In this document: positions 17,092 to 25,092 of the stretch, in pieces | Layout: every line of letters starts with the position of its first letter | Position numbering within the stretch: position 1 is the stretch's first letter | DNA from: CAXSBR01 sp964252015 | GTDB taxonomy: Bacteria; Actinomycetota; Actinomycetes; Mycobacteriales; Jatrophihabitantaceae | Direction: 5' to 3' | DNA length: 64,000 bases | Assembly (NCBI GenBank): GCA_964252015.1 | Contig: CAXULW010000018.1 | Span: forward strand, 8,042-72,041 | Made by a program: the position numbers and the translations under genes | Notes under the pieces: model-generated | The model's input: the letters and a program-made list of their open reading frames with translations, nothing else | Databases searched by the model: none | What the model was told of the DNA's origin: nothing

Positions 17092-18378
17092 TCAGCGCAG
17101 GGCGACCGTGACGTCTCCCCGGGTGAGGTCGACGTCGTTGAGGAGACGGGACGGGATACGGAAGACACGCCCGGGTGACGCGGGCCAGGGCAGCCTGCGG
17201 TGGGCCACTTCTCGTCCGTCCTGACGGATGCTGACGTGGGGCCGGCGGACGAGGTGTTCGGTCCACAGCAGCAGCCGGTGCCGGGCGGGCGCCGGATCAC
17301 CGGCGCGGAGCAGGTTCGGTGCGATCCAGGTGAACGGCGCGTCGGCCAGAATGCGGACCGTTCGCTCCTGGCGGCGGACGCCGGCGAGGTAGGCGGTGAC
17401 CTGGGCAGCGACGTGGCGTCCGTCGAGGGCGGCGATGTCGGCGGTGTCGACCGGATGGATGACGTTGCCGGCCGCAAAAATTGCGTCTCGGCTGGTGCGC
17501 AGGGCGGCGTCGACGCTCGGGCCGAGGGTGTGGGGGTCGAGGTCGATGCCGGCCAGGCGGGCCAGTTCGTGGTCGGGGATCCAGTCGCCGGTGAACACGA
17601 CGGTGTCACAGTCGACGGTGCGGCGTTGGCCGGTGTCGATGTCTTCGATCTCGACGGCGTGCAGTCGGCCCGTCCCGATGACGCGAACGACACGCGTGCG
17701 GGTGGCCACCGGGACCCGCAAGGCCACCTTTCCGGCGACGTTGAAGGCGGCGTACGACTCCGGCGAAGGCTGCTCGGTCGTCATGAGCACGGTGCGGGCA
17801 CCGGCCTCACGCAGGGTGACCACCGCCGACCAGCTGACCAGTTCGGCGCCGACGACGACGGCGCGGGCGCCGGGAGCACTGTGGTGCAGGTGGACCAGGT
17901 TCTGCAACTGGCCGGTGGTGTAGACACCGTGGGGCCGGTCGCCCGGGATGCGCCGCGCTGACCGGGGACGTTCGCGAGCGCCAGTGGCCAGGACCGTGGC
18001 GCGGGGTTGGATGTGGAGCAGCCCCTGGGGCGTGGTAACGGCGGCCGCGCCATCTGCCGTCCACCCGGTCACCATGGCCTCGGTGCGGATGGTCGCGCCG
18101 GCTGCGGTGGCGGTGTCGACGAGGCGACGGGCGTAGGCGGGGCCGCTCATGAACCGTTTCAGGTCGCGGATGCCGTAGCCGGGGTGGTCGCTGTGGCGGG
18201 GGATGCCGCCGGCGTTCTGCTCCCGGTCGACGACGAGGACCTCACCACGGATCGTGCGGGCCAGGGCGGTGGCCGCGGTCAGGCCGGCCGGGCCGCCACC
18301 GATGATCAGCACGTCCGGCCGCAGCGTTGCCGCGGCCGGCTGGTCGGCGCTGTCCCCGCCCAAGGACGGCGCGGTCAT
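17092..18378 (-). CDS. NAD(P)/FAD-dependent oxidoreductase (GlpB-like partner)
   Basis: A 428-residue flavoprotein. FAD Rossmann motif 'DVLIIGGGPAGLTAATALA', a second dinucleotide site near 'AVVVGAELVSWSAVVTL', and 'FTGDWIPDHELA' plus 'FAAGNVIHPVDTAD' as the C-terminal FAD motif. There is no redox-active CxxC, so it is not a disulfide reductase. It overlaps the end of the GlpA-like gene by ATGA, and pairs of this kind with a BFD-bearing dehydrogenase form electron-passing complexes (HcnB/HcnC, GlpA/GlpB styles). Last gene of the DeoR-led operon. Confidence 0.83.
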   Translation of the reverse strand: MTAPSLGGDSADQPAAATLRPDVLIIGGGPAGLTAATALARTIRGEVLVVDREQNAGGIPRHSDHPGYGIRDLKRFMSGPAYARRLVDTATAAGATIRTEAMVTGWTADGAAAVTTPQGLLHIQPRATVLATGARERPRSARRIPGDRPHGVYTTGQLQNLVHLHHSAPGARAVVVGAELVSWSAVVTLREAGARTVLMTTEQPSPESYAAFNVAGKVALRVPVATRTRVVRVIGTGRLHAVEIEDIDTGQRRTVDCDTVVFTGDWIPDHELARLAGIDLDPHTLGPSVDAALRTSRDAIFAAGNVIHPVDTADIAALDGRHVAAQVTAYLAGVRRQERTVRILADAPFTWIAPNLLRAGDPAPARHRLLLWTEHLVRRPHVSIRQDGREVAHRRLPWPASPGRVFRIPSRLLNDVDLTRGDVTVALR

Positions 18379-19802
18379 CCGGACGCCTCGCTCAGGTCGG
18401 TGTCGGCATGGTCGCGGCGTTCGAGGAGGGCGGTGACCTCAGCGCCGCAAAAGAAGCCCTGGCAGCGACCGTTCATGACCCGGGTGCGCCGGCGTAACCC
18501 TTCGAGTCCGCCCGGGGGTATGGGCGAGGTGAAAGTGTCACGGATCTCGCCGGCGGTGACGCGTTCGCAGAAGCAGACGATGCGGCCGTAGGCGGGGTCG
18601 GCCGCGATGCGCGGGGCGTCCTGATAGGGCCGCAGGAACGCTTCCCCGATGTTCGGCATGACCGGGGTGGCGGGGAGTTCGGATCTGGGCGTGAGGACGA
18701 ACCCGGTGGCTTTGAGGACACCGATGACGTGCTCGGCGACGGCCATGGCCGAGGTGAGGCCGGTCGAGCGAATACCGCCGACCAGGAGGTAACGCTGGCC
18801 CGGGTCGGCTTCGATGATGTAGTCACCGGTGTCAACCGCGGCGCGCAGACCTGCGTAGCTGGCCGTCACTTCTTCCTGCAGCAGGCGGGGCATGAGTTTC
18901 TCGCCCTTGCTCAGCAGGAACTCGAAGCCTTTTTCCGACGTTGCGGTTGCGGTTCGGTCGGTGAGGTCTTCCGCGGTGGGACCGAGCATGACGTTGCCGT
19001 AGATGGTCGGGCTGACTAGAACGCCCTTGCCCAGCTTGGACGGCACGGGCAGCACGATCTTGTCGACCAGGGGCCGGGCGAGTTTGTCGAACACGAACAG
19101 TTCCCCGCGGCGCGGGGTGACGGTGAAACGGTCGTAGCCGTACATGGTGTCGATGAGGTCGCAGCCCAGCCCGGCGGCATTGATCACGTACCGGGCGCGG
19201 ACGTCGCCGCCGCTTGTGTGCAGCACCGTGACGCCGTCCTCGGCGCTCAGGTCGACGGAGGTGACTCTGCGGCGGAACAGCAGTTCGGCGCCGCGCAGCC
19301 GGGCCTCGGTGGCCAGGGCCAGGGTCGCGGTCCAGGTGCACGTGATGGATTCGTCGGGCACGGTCAGGCCGCCGAGGGCGCCGGGCCCGAGGGCGGGGAC
19401 CTGGCGGTAAACCTCATCGGCGTCCACGATCTTGCACTCGTCATAGCCGTTCTTGACCGCTTTGTCTGCCAGGGATGGCAGTACGTCGAGCTCGTCCTGC
19501 GTCCAGGCTACGAGCAGGGCACCGGTGGGCTCGACCGGGATGCCGGTGACCTTGGCGTAGGCGGAGAGTAGTTCGTGCCCGCGGTGCACGAGGCGCGATT
19601 CGAGGGTGCCGGGGGTGGCGTCGAAGCCGGTGTGCAGGATAGCGGTGTTGGCTTTGCTGGTGCCGTCGCCGACGTCGTCGCGGGCCTCGACGATGGCCAC
19701 CCGCAGGTCGTAGGCCAGCAGATCCCGGGCGATCGCGGCGCCGACGATGCCGCCCCCGATGACGGTGACGTCATACACCGGCAGTGTGGTGGGAACGGTC
19801 AT
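18375..19802 (-). CDS. GlpA-like FAD-dependent glycerol-3-phosphate dehydrogenase with BFD-type 2Fe-2S domain
   Basis: A 475-residue protein. The DAO-type FAD domain starts 'YDVTVIGGGIVGAAIARDLL', with 'HTGFDATPGTLESRLV' and 'GLRAAVDTGDYIIE'. The C-terminal 80 residues are a bacterioferritin-associated-ferredoxin-like [2Fe-2S] domain with four cysteines in 'VCFCERV' and 'GRCQGFFCGAE'. This is the GlpA architecture (oxidation of glycerol-3-phosphate or a similar sn-alcohol phosphate, electrons to a membrane acceptor). The start ATG at 19802 overlaps the kinase stop. The true substrate may differ from glycerol-3-phosphate because the operon has an amine-type permease. Confidence 0.87.
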   Translation of the reverse strand: MTVPTTLPVYDVTVIGGGIVGAAIARDLLAYDLRVAIVEARDDVGDGTSKANTAILHTGFDATPGTLESRLVHRGHELLSAYAKVTGIPVEPTGALLVAWTQDELDVLPSLADKAVKNGYDECKIVDADEVYRQVPALGPGALGGLTVPDESITCTWTATLALATEARLRGAELLFRRRVTSVDLSAEDGVTVLHTSGGDVRARYVINAAGLGCDLIDTMYGYDRFTVTPRRGELFVFDKLARPLVDKIVLPVPSKLGKGVLVSPTIYGNVMLGPTAEDLTDRTATATSEKGFEFLLSKGEKLMPRLLQEEVTASYAGLRAAVDTGDYIIEADPGQRYLLVGGIRSTGLTSAMAVAEHVIGVLKATGFVLTPRSELPATPVMPNIGEAFLRPYQDAPRIAADPAYGRIVCFCERVTAGEIRDTFTSPIPPGGLEGLRRRTRVMNGRCQGFFCGAEVTALLERRDHADTDLSEASG

Positions 19803-21238
19803 CGGTGGGTCTCCTCGGGTATGGACGCGGCGACGGCGCGGCGCCAGCGGTGCATGAAGTCCGACGTCTGGTCCAGTGACCAATTCGGCTCGTAGGTGTG
19901 GGATGGTGCCCACTCGGGAATAGCGTCCGCGAGGCCCAGTCGGGGGGTCACGGCGAGCCGGCCCATCGCGGCCGCGCCGAGGGCGGTGGCGTGCGGGGAC
20001 GGGTACACGTCGATGGGGATCTGCAGCAGGTCGGCGGTGCTCTGCATCAGCGTGCGGCAGCGCGTGAGACCCCCGTCGACGCGCAGCCGCTGCAGCGGCA
20101 TCCCCAGGTCGGTCGCGATCAGCGAGATCAACTCGGCTACTTGCGCGGCGATGCCTTGCAGGACTGCCAGAATGATGTGTTCGGGCCGGGTGGCCAGCGT
20201 CATCCCGGTCAGCGCGGCGGTCGCATCCGATCGCCACCACGGCGCGGCCAGACCGGCCAGCGCCGGTACGCACAGGGTGCCGTTGCTGTCGGCGGCGGCC
20301 AGGCGGTCCAGGTCCTCGGGGGCGTTGATCAGGCCGAGGTCGCGCATCCACCGCACGGCCGACGCGGCGGTGTAGACCTGTCCGTCCAGGCAGTAGCTGA
20401 GCTCGCCTCGGGCCCGCCACGCGACCGAGCTGGTCAGCCCCGCGCGGGAGCGCACCGCGTTCGCGCCGGTGTGGGCGAGCAGGAACGCCCCGGTCCCGAA
20501 CGTGCATTTCGCCATTCCCGGCTCGACGCATCCTTCGGCCAGCAGGGCGGCCTGCTGGTCGACGACGAGCCCGGCGACCGCGATGTCGGCGCCGAACGCG
20601 GCCGTGGTGCCGACGGTGGTGTCGCAGTCGACGATCGTCGGTAGCGGTTCGTCGGTCCAGCTGAACAGCTCGAGCAGGTCGGGGTTCCAGTCGGCGGTGT
20701 CCAGGCTGGTGAGCAGGGACCGGCTCGCGGTCGAGGCGTCGGTGACGAATTCACCGCACAGGTGGTGAATGAGCCAGGTGTCGGTCGTGGTGACGACACC
20801 GTCGCGGGTGACGTTGCGGCGGAGCCAGGCCATCTTCGGGGCGGAGAAGTAGGGGTCGAGGACGAGCCCGGTCCGCTGGGCGACCCAGTCGGTGGCGTCG
20901 GTCATGGCGGCGGTGACGGTTTCGGCGCGCCGGTCCTGCCAGACGATGGCTTGGGAAAGTGACTGGCCGGTGGCGCGGTCCCACGCGAGGACGGTTTCTC
21001 CCTGGTTGGCCAGCGATACGGCGCCGACGGGTCGACCGGCGTCCGCGATGGCGCGGCGCCCGGCGGTGAGTACCGAGTTCAGCAACTCCTCGGGGTTCTG
21101 CTCCACTCCGCCGCCGGGCAGGTAGGTAGGTCGCACGACCTCCTCGGCCACGCCGACGACGCCGTCGACCGGGTCGAGCACGATCGCTTTCGTGCCCGAG
21201 GTGCCTTGGTCGATGGCCAGGATCGCTTGCGCGCTCAC
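19799..21238 (-). CDS. FGGY-family carbohydrate kinase, glycerol-kinase-like
   Basis: A 479-residue sugar kinase. 'LAIDQGTSGTKAIVLD' is the N-terminal phosphate-binding motif, 'VSLANQGETVLAWDRATG' and 'IVWQDRRAETV' are glycerol-kinase-like, and 'FGTGAFLLAHTG' plus 'LRVDGGLTRCRTLMQSTADL' form the C-terminal ATP domain. It would make a polyol phosphate that the GlpA-like enzyme oxidises. Four-base overlaps with both neighbours show one operon. It departs from the canonical GlpK start (TTSSRAIVFD), so the substrate could be another small polyol. Confidence 0.87.
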   Translation of the reverse strand: MSAQAILAIDQGTSGTKAIVLDPVDGVVGVAEEVVRPTYLPGGGVEQNPEELLNSVLTAGRRAIADAGRPVGAVSLANQGETVLAWDRATGQSLSQAIVWQDRRAETVTAAMTDATDWVAQRTGLVLDPYFSAPKMAWLRRNVTRDGVVTTTDTWLIHHLCGEFVTDASTASRSLLTSLDTADWNPDLLELFSWTDEPLPTIVDCDTTVGTTAAFGADIAVAGLVVDQQAALLAEGCVEPGMAKCTFGTGAFLLAHTGANAVRSRAGLTSSVAWRARGELSYCLDGQVYTAASAVRWMRDLGLINAPEDLDRLAAADSNGTLCVPALAGLAAPWWRSDATAALTGMTLATRPEHIILAVLQGIAAQVAELISLIATDLGMPLQRLRVDGGLTRCRTLMQSTADLLQIPIDVYPSPHATALGAAAMGRLAVTPRLGLADAIPEWAPSHTYEPNWSLDQTSDFMHRWRRAVAASIPEETHR

Positions 21239-22761
21239 GACAAGGGCCCGGTCGATGCGTCAACCGCGGAAACGTCGGCGTCGATGGAACGCATGCTCGG
21301 CATCGCCAATCCAGCCCGCCCGCGGCGGGCGATCAGGTACCCCAGGTACACCAGCCCGGCCACGGTCATGACCACGGCGTAGATCCACGGATCCCGGAAC
21401 GAGGAGTCCCGGAATATCGACAGCTCGAACAGCAGCCACACCAAGGACAGCACCAGCACCGGCGTCTCCCACCGTTTGAGGTCGAAGCCGGTGGCGGCGG
21501 GCAGGGCGTGACGCTTGACCGCGAACATGATCACAGTCGCGAGGTAGATGACGGCCGGCAACAGGCTGGCCGCGGAGAACAGGATCGTCAGCGCATCGCT
21601 CTGCCGGGCGAACACGGCGAGCACCACCTCGGTGACGATGACGATGAAGAAGGTGGCGTTACGCGGCGTGCGCGTGGCCGGCGAAACCACGTGCAGGGCC
21701 TGCCAGCCCGGGAAGCGCTGGTCGCGCGACATGGCCCATGTCAGCCGCACGCCGGTCATGACGATGACCAGGCCGCACGCGAAGATCGAAATCATCACCA
21801 GCACGAGCAGGATGTCGCCGGTGACGGTGCCCAGGACGTGTTTGATCACGTCGGCGATTGGTGTCCCCGACTTGGCGAGTTCGGTCGGGTCGCCGGCGGC
21901 AAGGGTGACAGCCAGCAGGAACAGGAAGCCGAGGACGCCGGACGCGAGGACGGCCTGGGCCATCGCGCGGGGCACGACGTGTTCGGGGTTCTTGGTCTCC
22001 TCGGCCAGGTTGGCCGCGGATTCGAAGCCGACGATGGTGAACGCGCCAAGCAGGCTGCCCAACAGCCACGGCCCGACCTGCGTCAGCCCGCCGACGCTCC
22101 AGTAGCCCGCCGAAGGAACCGCGCCCTTGCTGAACAGGTTGTGCAGGCTCACGTCCCGCGCGAATACGCCGACGATGAGCAGCAGCACGACCAGCGCGAG
22201 CATGCCAAGCAATTCGGCGGTGACGGCGAAGTTGTTGATGCGCTCGGACCAGGCAGTCGAGTAGGCGACGAGCAGGCCCTGGACGAGGATGATCACCGCC
22301 GTGATGACCCAGGAGGTGTTCGCCGAGCCGGTGTAGTGGAACAACGAGGGCGCGACCGTCGAAGCGATCGTGTAGTCCACGGCGACGGCGACTATGACCA
22401 GGAACGTGAACGACACCCAGCCGATGATCCATCCGAGGACAGGGTTCGCGACGCGTGACATCCACTGGTAGGAGTAACCGGTGACCGGGATGCGGCTGGC
22501 CAACGAGCCGTAGATCAGGGCGACGGCGAGCTGGCCGACGACACTGATCGGCCAGGTCCAGATGCCCAGCGGCCCGGAGGAATTGAGAACCGAGCCGTAG
22601 GTCGTGAACAGGCCGGTGGCGATGGAGACGAACGCGAAGGCGACGGCGAAGGAGGCGAATCTCCCGGTGCCGCGTTCGAGTTCTTCCGCGTAGCCGAACT
22701 CGGCGACGTGGTCGACGGGGGCATCGGGGGATGCGTGGGGTGGTGTGGAAGCCTGCGTCAT
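21235..22761 (-). CDS. APC-superfamily permease (paralogue of the 14 kb permease)
   Basis: A 508-residue membrane protein with about 12 hydrophobic segments. 'FAVAFAFVSIATGLFTTYG' and 'GFESAANLAEETKNPEHVVP' match the same positions in the permease at 13997-15475. The sequences align across their whole length, for example 'SRIPVTGYSYQWMSRV' against 'SRIPINGYSYQWVSQL'. It lies 38 bases downstream of the DeoR regulator and overlaps the kinase start. It is probably the importer of the operon's substrate. Confidence 0.87.
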   Translation of the reverse strand: MTQASTPPHASPDAPVDHVAEFGYAEELERGTGRFASFAVAFAFVSIATGLFTTYGSVLNSSGPLGIWTWPISVVGQLAVALIYGSLASRIPVTGYSYQWMSRVANPVLGWIIGWVSFTFLVIVAVAVDYTIASTVAPSLFHYTGSANTSWVITAVIILVQGLLVAYSTAWSERINNFAVTAELLGMLALVVLLLIVGVFARDVSLHNLFSKGAVPSAGYWSVGGLTQVGPWLLGSLLGAFTIVGFESAANLAEETKNPEHVVPRAMAQAVLASGVLGFLFLLAVTLAAGDPTELAKSGTPIADVIKHVLGTVTGDILLVLVMISIFACGLVIVMTGVRLTWAMSRDQRFPGWQALHVVSPATRTPRNATFFIVIVTEVVLAVFARQSDALTILFSAASLLPAVIYLATVIMFAVKRHALPAATGFDLKRWETPVLVLSLVWLLFELSIFRDSSFRDPWIYAVVMTVAGLVYLGYLIARRGRAGLAMPSMRSIDADVSAVDASTGPLS

Positions 22762-22799
22762 CGGGTTGAATGTCCTTGCTCGCGAAGTGGGGGCGGGTC

Positions 22800-23633
22800 T
22801 CAGCTCGGGCGACGTTGCTGCGTCCCCCTGACCGTTGACTTCTCCGGGGCGGGGATCGGACGCCCCGTCGCTGCGGTGTGGATCTCGACGCCGGCCTGGG
22901 TGGCGGCACGCAGCAGCGCTGCCGGCGGCTGCCGGTCGGTGATCACCGCGGTCAACTCGTCCAGGCCGCAGACGCGATGCGGGGCGACCCGGGCGAACTT
23001 GCTGGAGTCCGCCAGCACATAGGACTGCACCGAGTGGGCGATAATGACCCGCCGGGTGGCGACTTCATCGAAATGAAAATCGGTCAGGCCCGCGTCCGCG
23101 TCGATACCTCCGGAGCCGAGGAACGCGACGTCAGCACGCAGGTCGGCGAAGAACCCCACCGTCAGGGCGCCGGATACCGCGAGGTCGCCGCGCCGGACCC
23201 GTCCGCCCGGAATGAGCACGTCGACGTTCGGCCTGGTCGCCAGCTCGGCTGCGACCAGTAACGAGCAGGTGGCCACGGTGCCGGTAAAGGAGTCCGATAA
23301 GGCACGCGCCACTTGAACGGCGGTGGTTCCGACGTCGAGAACGATCGTCTGTCCGGACTGCACCAGGCCACCGGCGATCCCGGCAATGGCCGACTTCGCG
23401 TTCGCGTCCAGAGTTGCGCGATCCTCGAACGCCGGTTCCGTCCCGACGTGCACCGACCGGGCCGCGGCACCGCCGTGCACACGACGCAGATGACCCTGAT
23501 TGCCGAGCTGCACCAGATCGCGACGCACCGTCTCCGCCGACACCTCCAGAGCACGGGCAAGGTCCTCGGTACTGATCACACGACGCGCTTCGACCACATC
23601 GCGGATCCTGGCGTGCCGTTCTACCACCAACAT
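22800..23633 (-). CDS. DeoR/GlpR-family transcriptional regulator
   Basis: A 277-residue regulator. The N-terminal DeoR helix-turn-helix is 'RHARIRDVVEARRVISTEDL' with 'ALEVSAETVRRDLVQL' and 'LRRVHGGA'. The sugar-phosphate-sensing domain holds 'IVLDVGTTAVQVARAL' and 'FLGSGGIDADAGLTD'. GlpR relatives repress glycerol-3-phosphate genes and are released by the phosphorylated substrate. It is the first gene of the five-gene minus-strand operon, so it is likely autoregulated. ATG 23633 matches the family start; the longer frame to 23831 crosses the operator-like repeats. Confidence 0.88.
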   Translation of the reverse strand: MLVVERHARIRDVVEARRVISTEDLARALEVSAETVRRDLVQLGNQGHLRRVHGGAAARSVHVGTEPAFEDRATLDANAKSAIAGIAGGLVQSGQTIVLDVGTTAVQVARALSDSFTGTVATCSLLVAAELATRPNVDVLIPGGRVRRGDLAVSGALTVGFFADLRADVAFLGSGGIDADAGLTDFHFDEVATRRVIIAHSVQSYVLADSSKFARVAPHRVCGLDELTAVITDRQPPAALLRAATQAGVEIHTAATGRPIPAPEKSTVRGTQQRRPS

Positions 23634-23645
23634 GGTTGACCGATC

Positions 23646-23691
23646 TCGTGGACTGGTTACCAATCTTGTGGAAAGTATTGGATAGTTGTGG
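23646..23691. promoter_or_regulatory. Three TTGTGG-type repeats at exact 20-base spacing
   Basis: TCGTGG (23646-23651), TTGTGG (23666-23671) and TTGTGG (23686-23691) lie in phase every 20 bases, 12 bases upstream of the deoR start codon. Two helical turns between copies puts them on one face of the DNA, as expected for cooperative binding of a multimeric DeoR-type repressor. The repeats are seen; the role is inferred. Confidence 0.45.
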
Positions 23692-24017
23692 TGAGAAGTC
23701 AAGAGGGCTGGCCTCGACGGTTCAGCAGGTTTCTCAAACCCGCGCCGCAGGCCCGCGGCAGCAATGCCCCGTCGGCCGTCGCTCTCCACACCGGCCCGGC
23801 AGAATCGACGATCATTCCGTCCGGGTGGCAACGGGCGGGACGTGCCAAGCTGAGTTGCGGAGCGGGCGCAGTAGTGAATCTAAGCCTGTCCGTGACGACG
23901 TGCCGTGTGTCGCAAGGAGATCATCCCGTGGCGGGACGCCGAACTTGAGCGTCGCTGGATCTCGCGAATGCGCAAGATACGGTCCTACGGTCGGATGCGG
24001 ATGGCAGAGTGCGGCGT

Positions 24018-24599
24018 ATGACCGATCACCCCGCGCAGGGCACGGCCCGGCCTGAGTCCGGCCTGACCGACGGCGACTTTTCACCCATGTGGGCCGACGA
24101 CGACCGCCCGCGCATCCCACGGGTTGCCGCCGAGCGTGACGCGCTCACCGCGTACCTGGAGTACTACCGGGGCACGGTCGAACTGAAGTGCCGCGGCCTG
24201 ACCGAGGAGAACGCCCGGACCCGATCCATGCCGCCGTCCGCACTGTCTCCCCATGGCCTGGTCCGACACCTTGCCGGCGTGGAGCGCTGGTGGTTTCAGC
24301 AGAACTTCGAGCGCCGCGACGTGCCGTTCCTCTTCATCACCGCAGATAACCCCGATCTCGACTTCGACCCGCCCTGGGACGCCGACTTCGTAGCCGACCT
24401 GGACGCGTGGCGCGCGGAGTGTGCGGTCTCCCGCGAGATCGTTGCGGTTCACGATCTCGACGACACAGCGCGGCCCTTGGATTGGGACGAGGAAGTCGAT
24501 CTGCGCTGGCTGATGCTCCGGATAATTACCGAGTACGCCCAGCATTGTGGGCACCTCGACCTGCTTCGTGAGGGAATCGACGGCAGGACCGGCGGATGA
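24018..24599 (+). CDS. DinB-family (DUF664-type) protein
   Basis: A 193-residue four-helix-bundle protein of the DinB/mycothiol-S-transferase-like group. Likely metal-binding residues are the His in 'SALSPHGLVRHLAGVERWW' and the late His pair in 'ITEYAQHCGHLDLLREGIDG', the usual end of these proteins. Family members often use mycothiol or bacillithiol to modify toxic compounds, but many are uncharacterised. Single gene, divergent from the DeoR operon. ATG 24018 chosen; no strong ribosome site seen. Confidence 0.82.
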   Translation: MTDHPAQGTARPESGLTDGDFSPMWADDDRPRIPRVAAERDALTAYLEYYRGTVELKCRGLTEENARTRSMPPSALSPHGLVRHLAGVERWWFQQNFERRDVPFLFITADNPDLDFDPPWDADFVADLDAWRAECAVSREIVAVHDLDDTARPLDWDEEVDLRWLMLRIITEYAQHCGHLDLLREGIDGRTGG

Positions 24600-25092
24600 G
24601 CCCGATCGGACAAGCAAACGTTCACATAATAGCTGCGCCCAGCCTTCATCAACACGATTCCGCGGCACCTCGGGCACGTCGAGGTCCTGCTGTTCGGCGA
24701 TTGTCAGCCACAGCAGACGGTAGGGCGGTAGGGACAGATGGGTCTACAACGTGCTCGCCGCCGTGGTCGTCGCGGGCCCGCAACATGACAACCCCTCGCT
24801 AGGTCGGGCCGACAGCATGAGATAGGGGCCCCCGCTAGATGCCCTTCGTGACAGCCAGAGCCGCATCCTCGACAGCTGCGATTCTCCTGCCACACAAGGG
24901 CATCTCGGCACTACGGCACGCTCACCCGCGCAAGATCATGGTGCATCCGGGTTTAGCGACCGGGCTACGCCGCGCACCGGCTCTCGGCCGACCCCTCACC
25001 ACGGCGAGTGCCAAGAACCATCCGAACGACTGGCCCGTACGTCGGTGATCAATTACGATCTCTCTGCGGGTGAGGCGTGAGAAGAGTTCTGG
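24600..25092. other. Intergenic region, no gene seen
   Basis: About 490 bases between the DinB gene and the GGDEF-EAL gene. Short frames on both strands have no recognisable domain and poor codon bias. No clear promoter or repeat was found. Confidence 0.5.
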
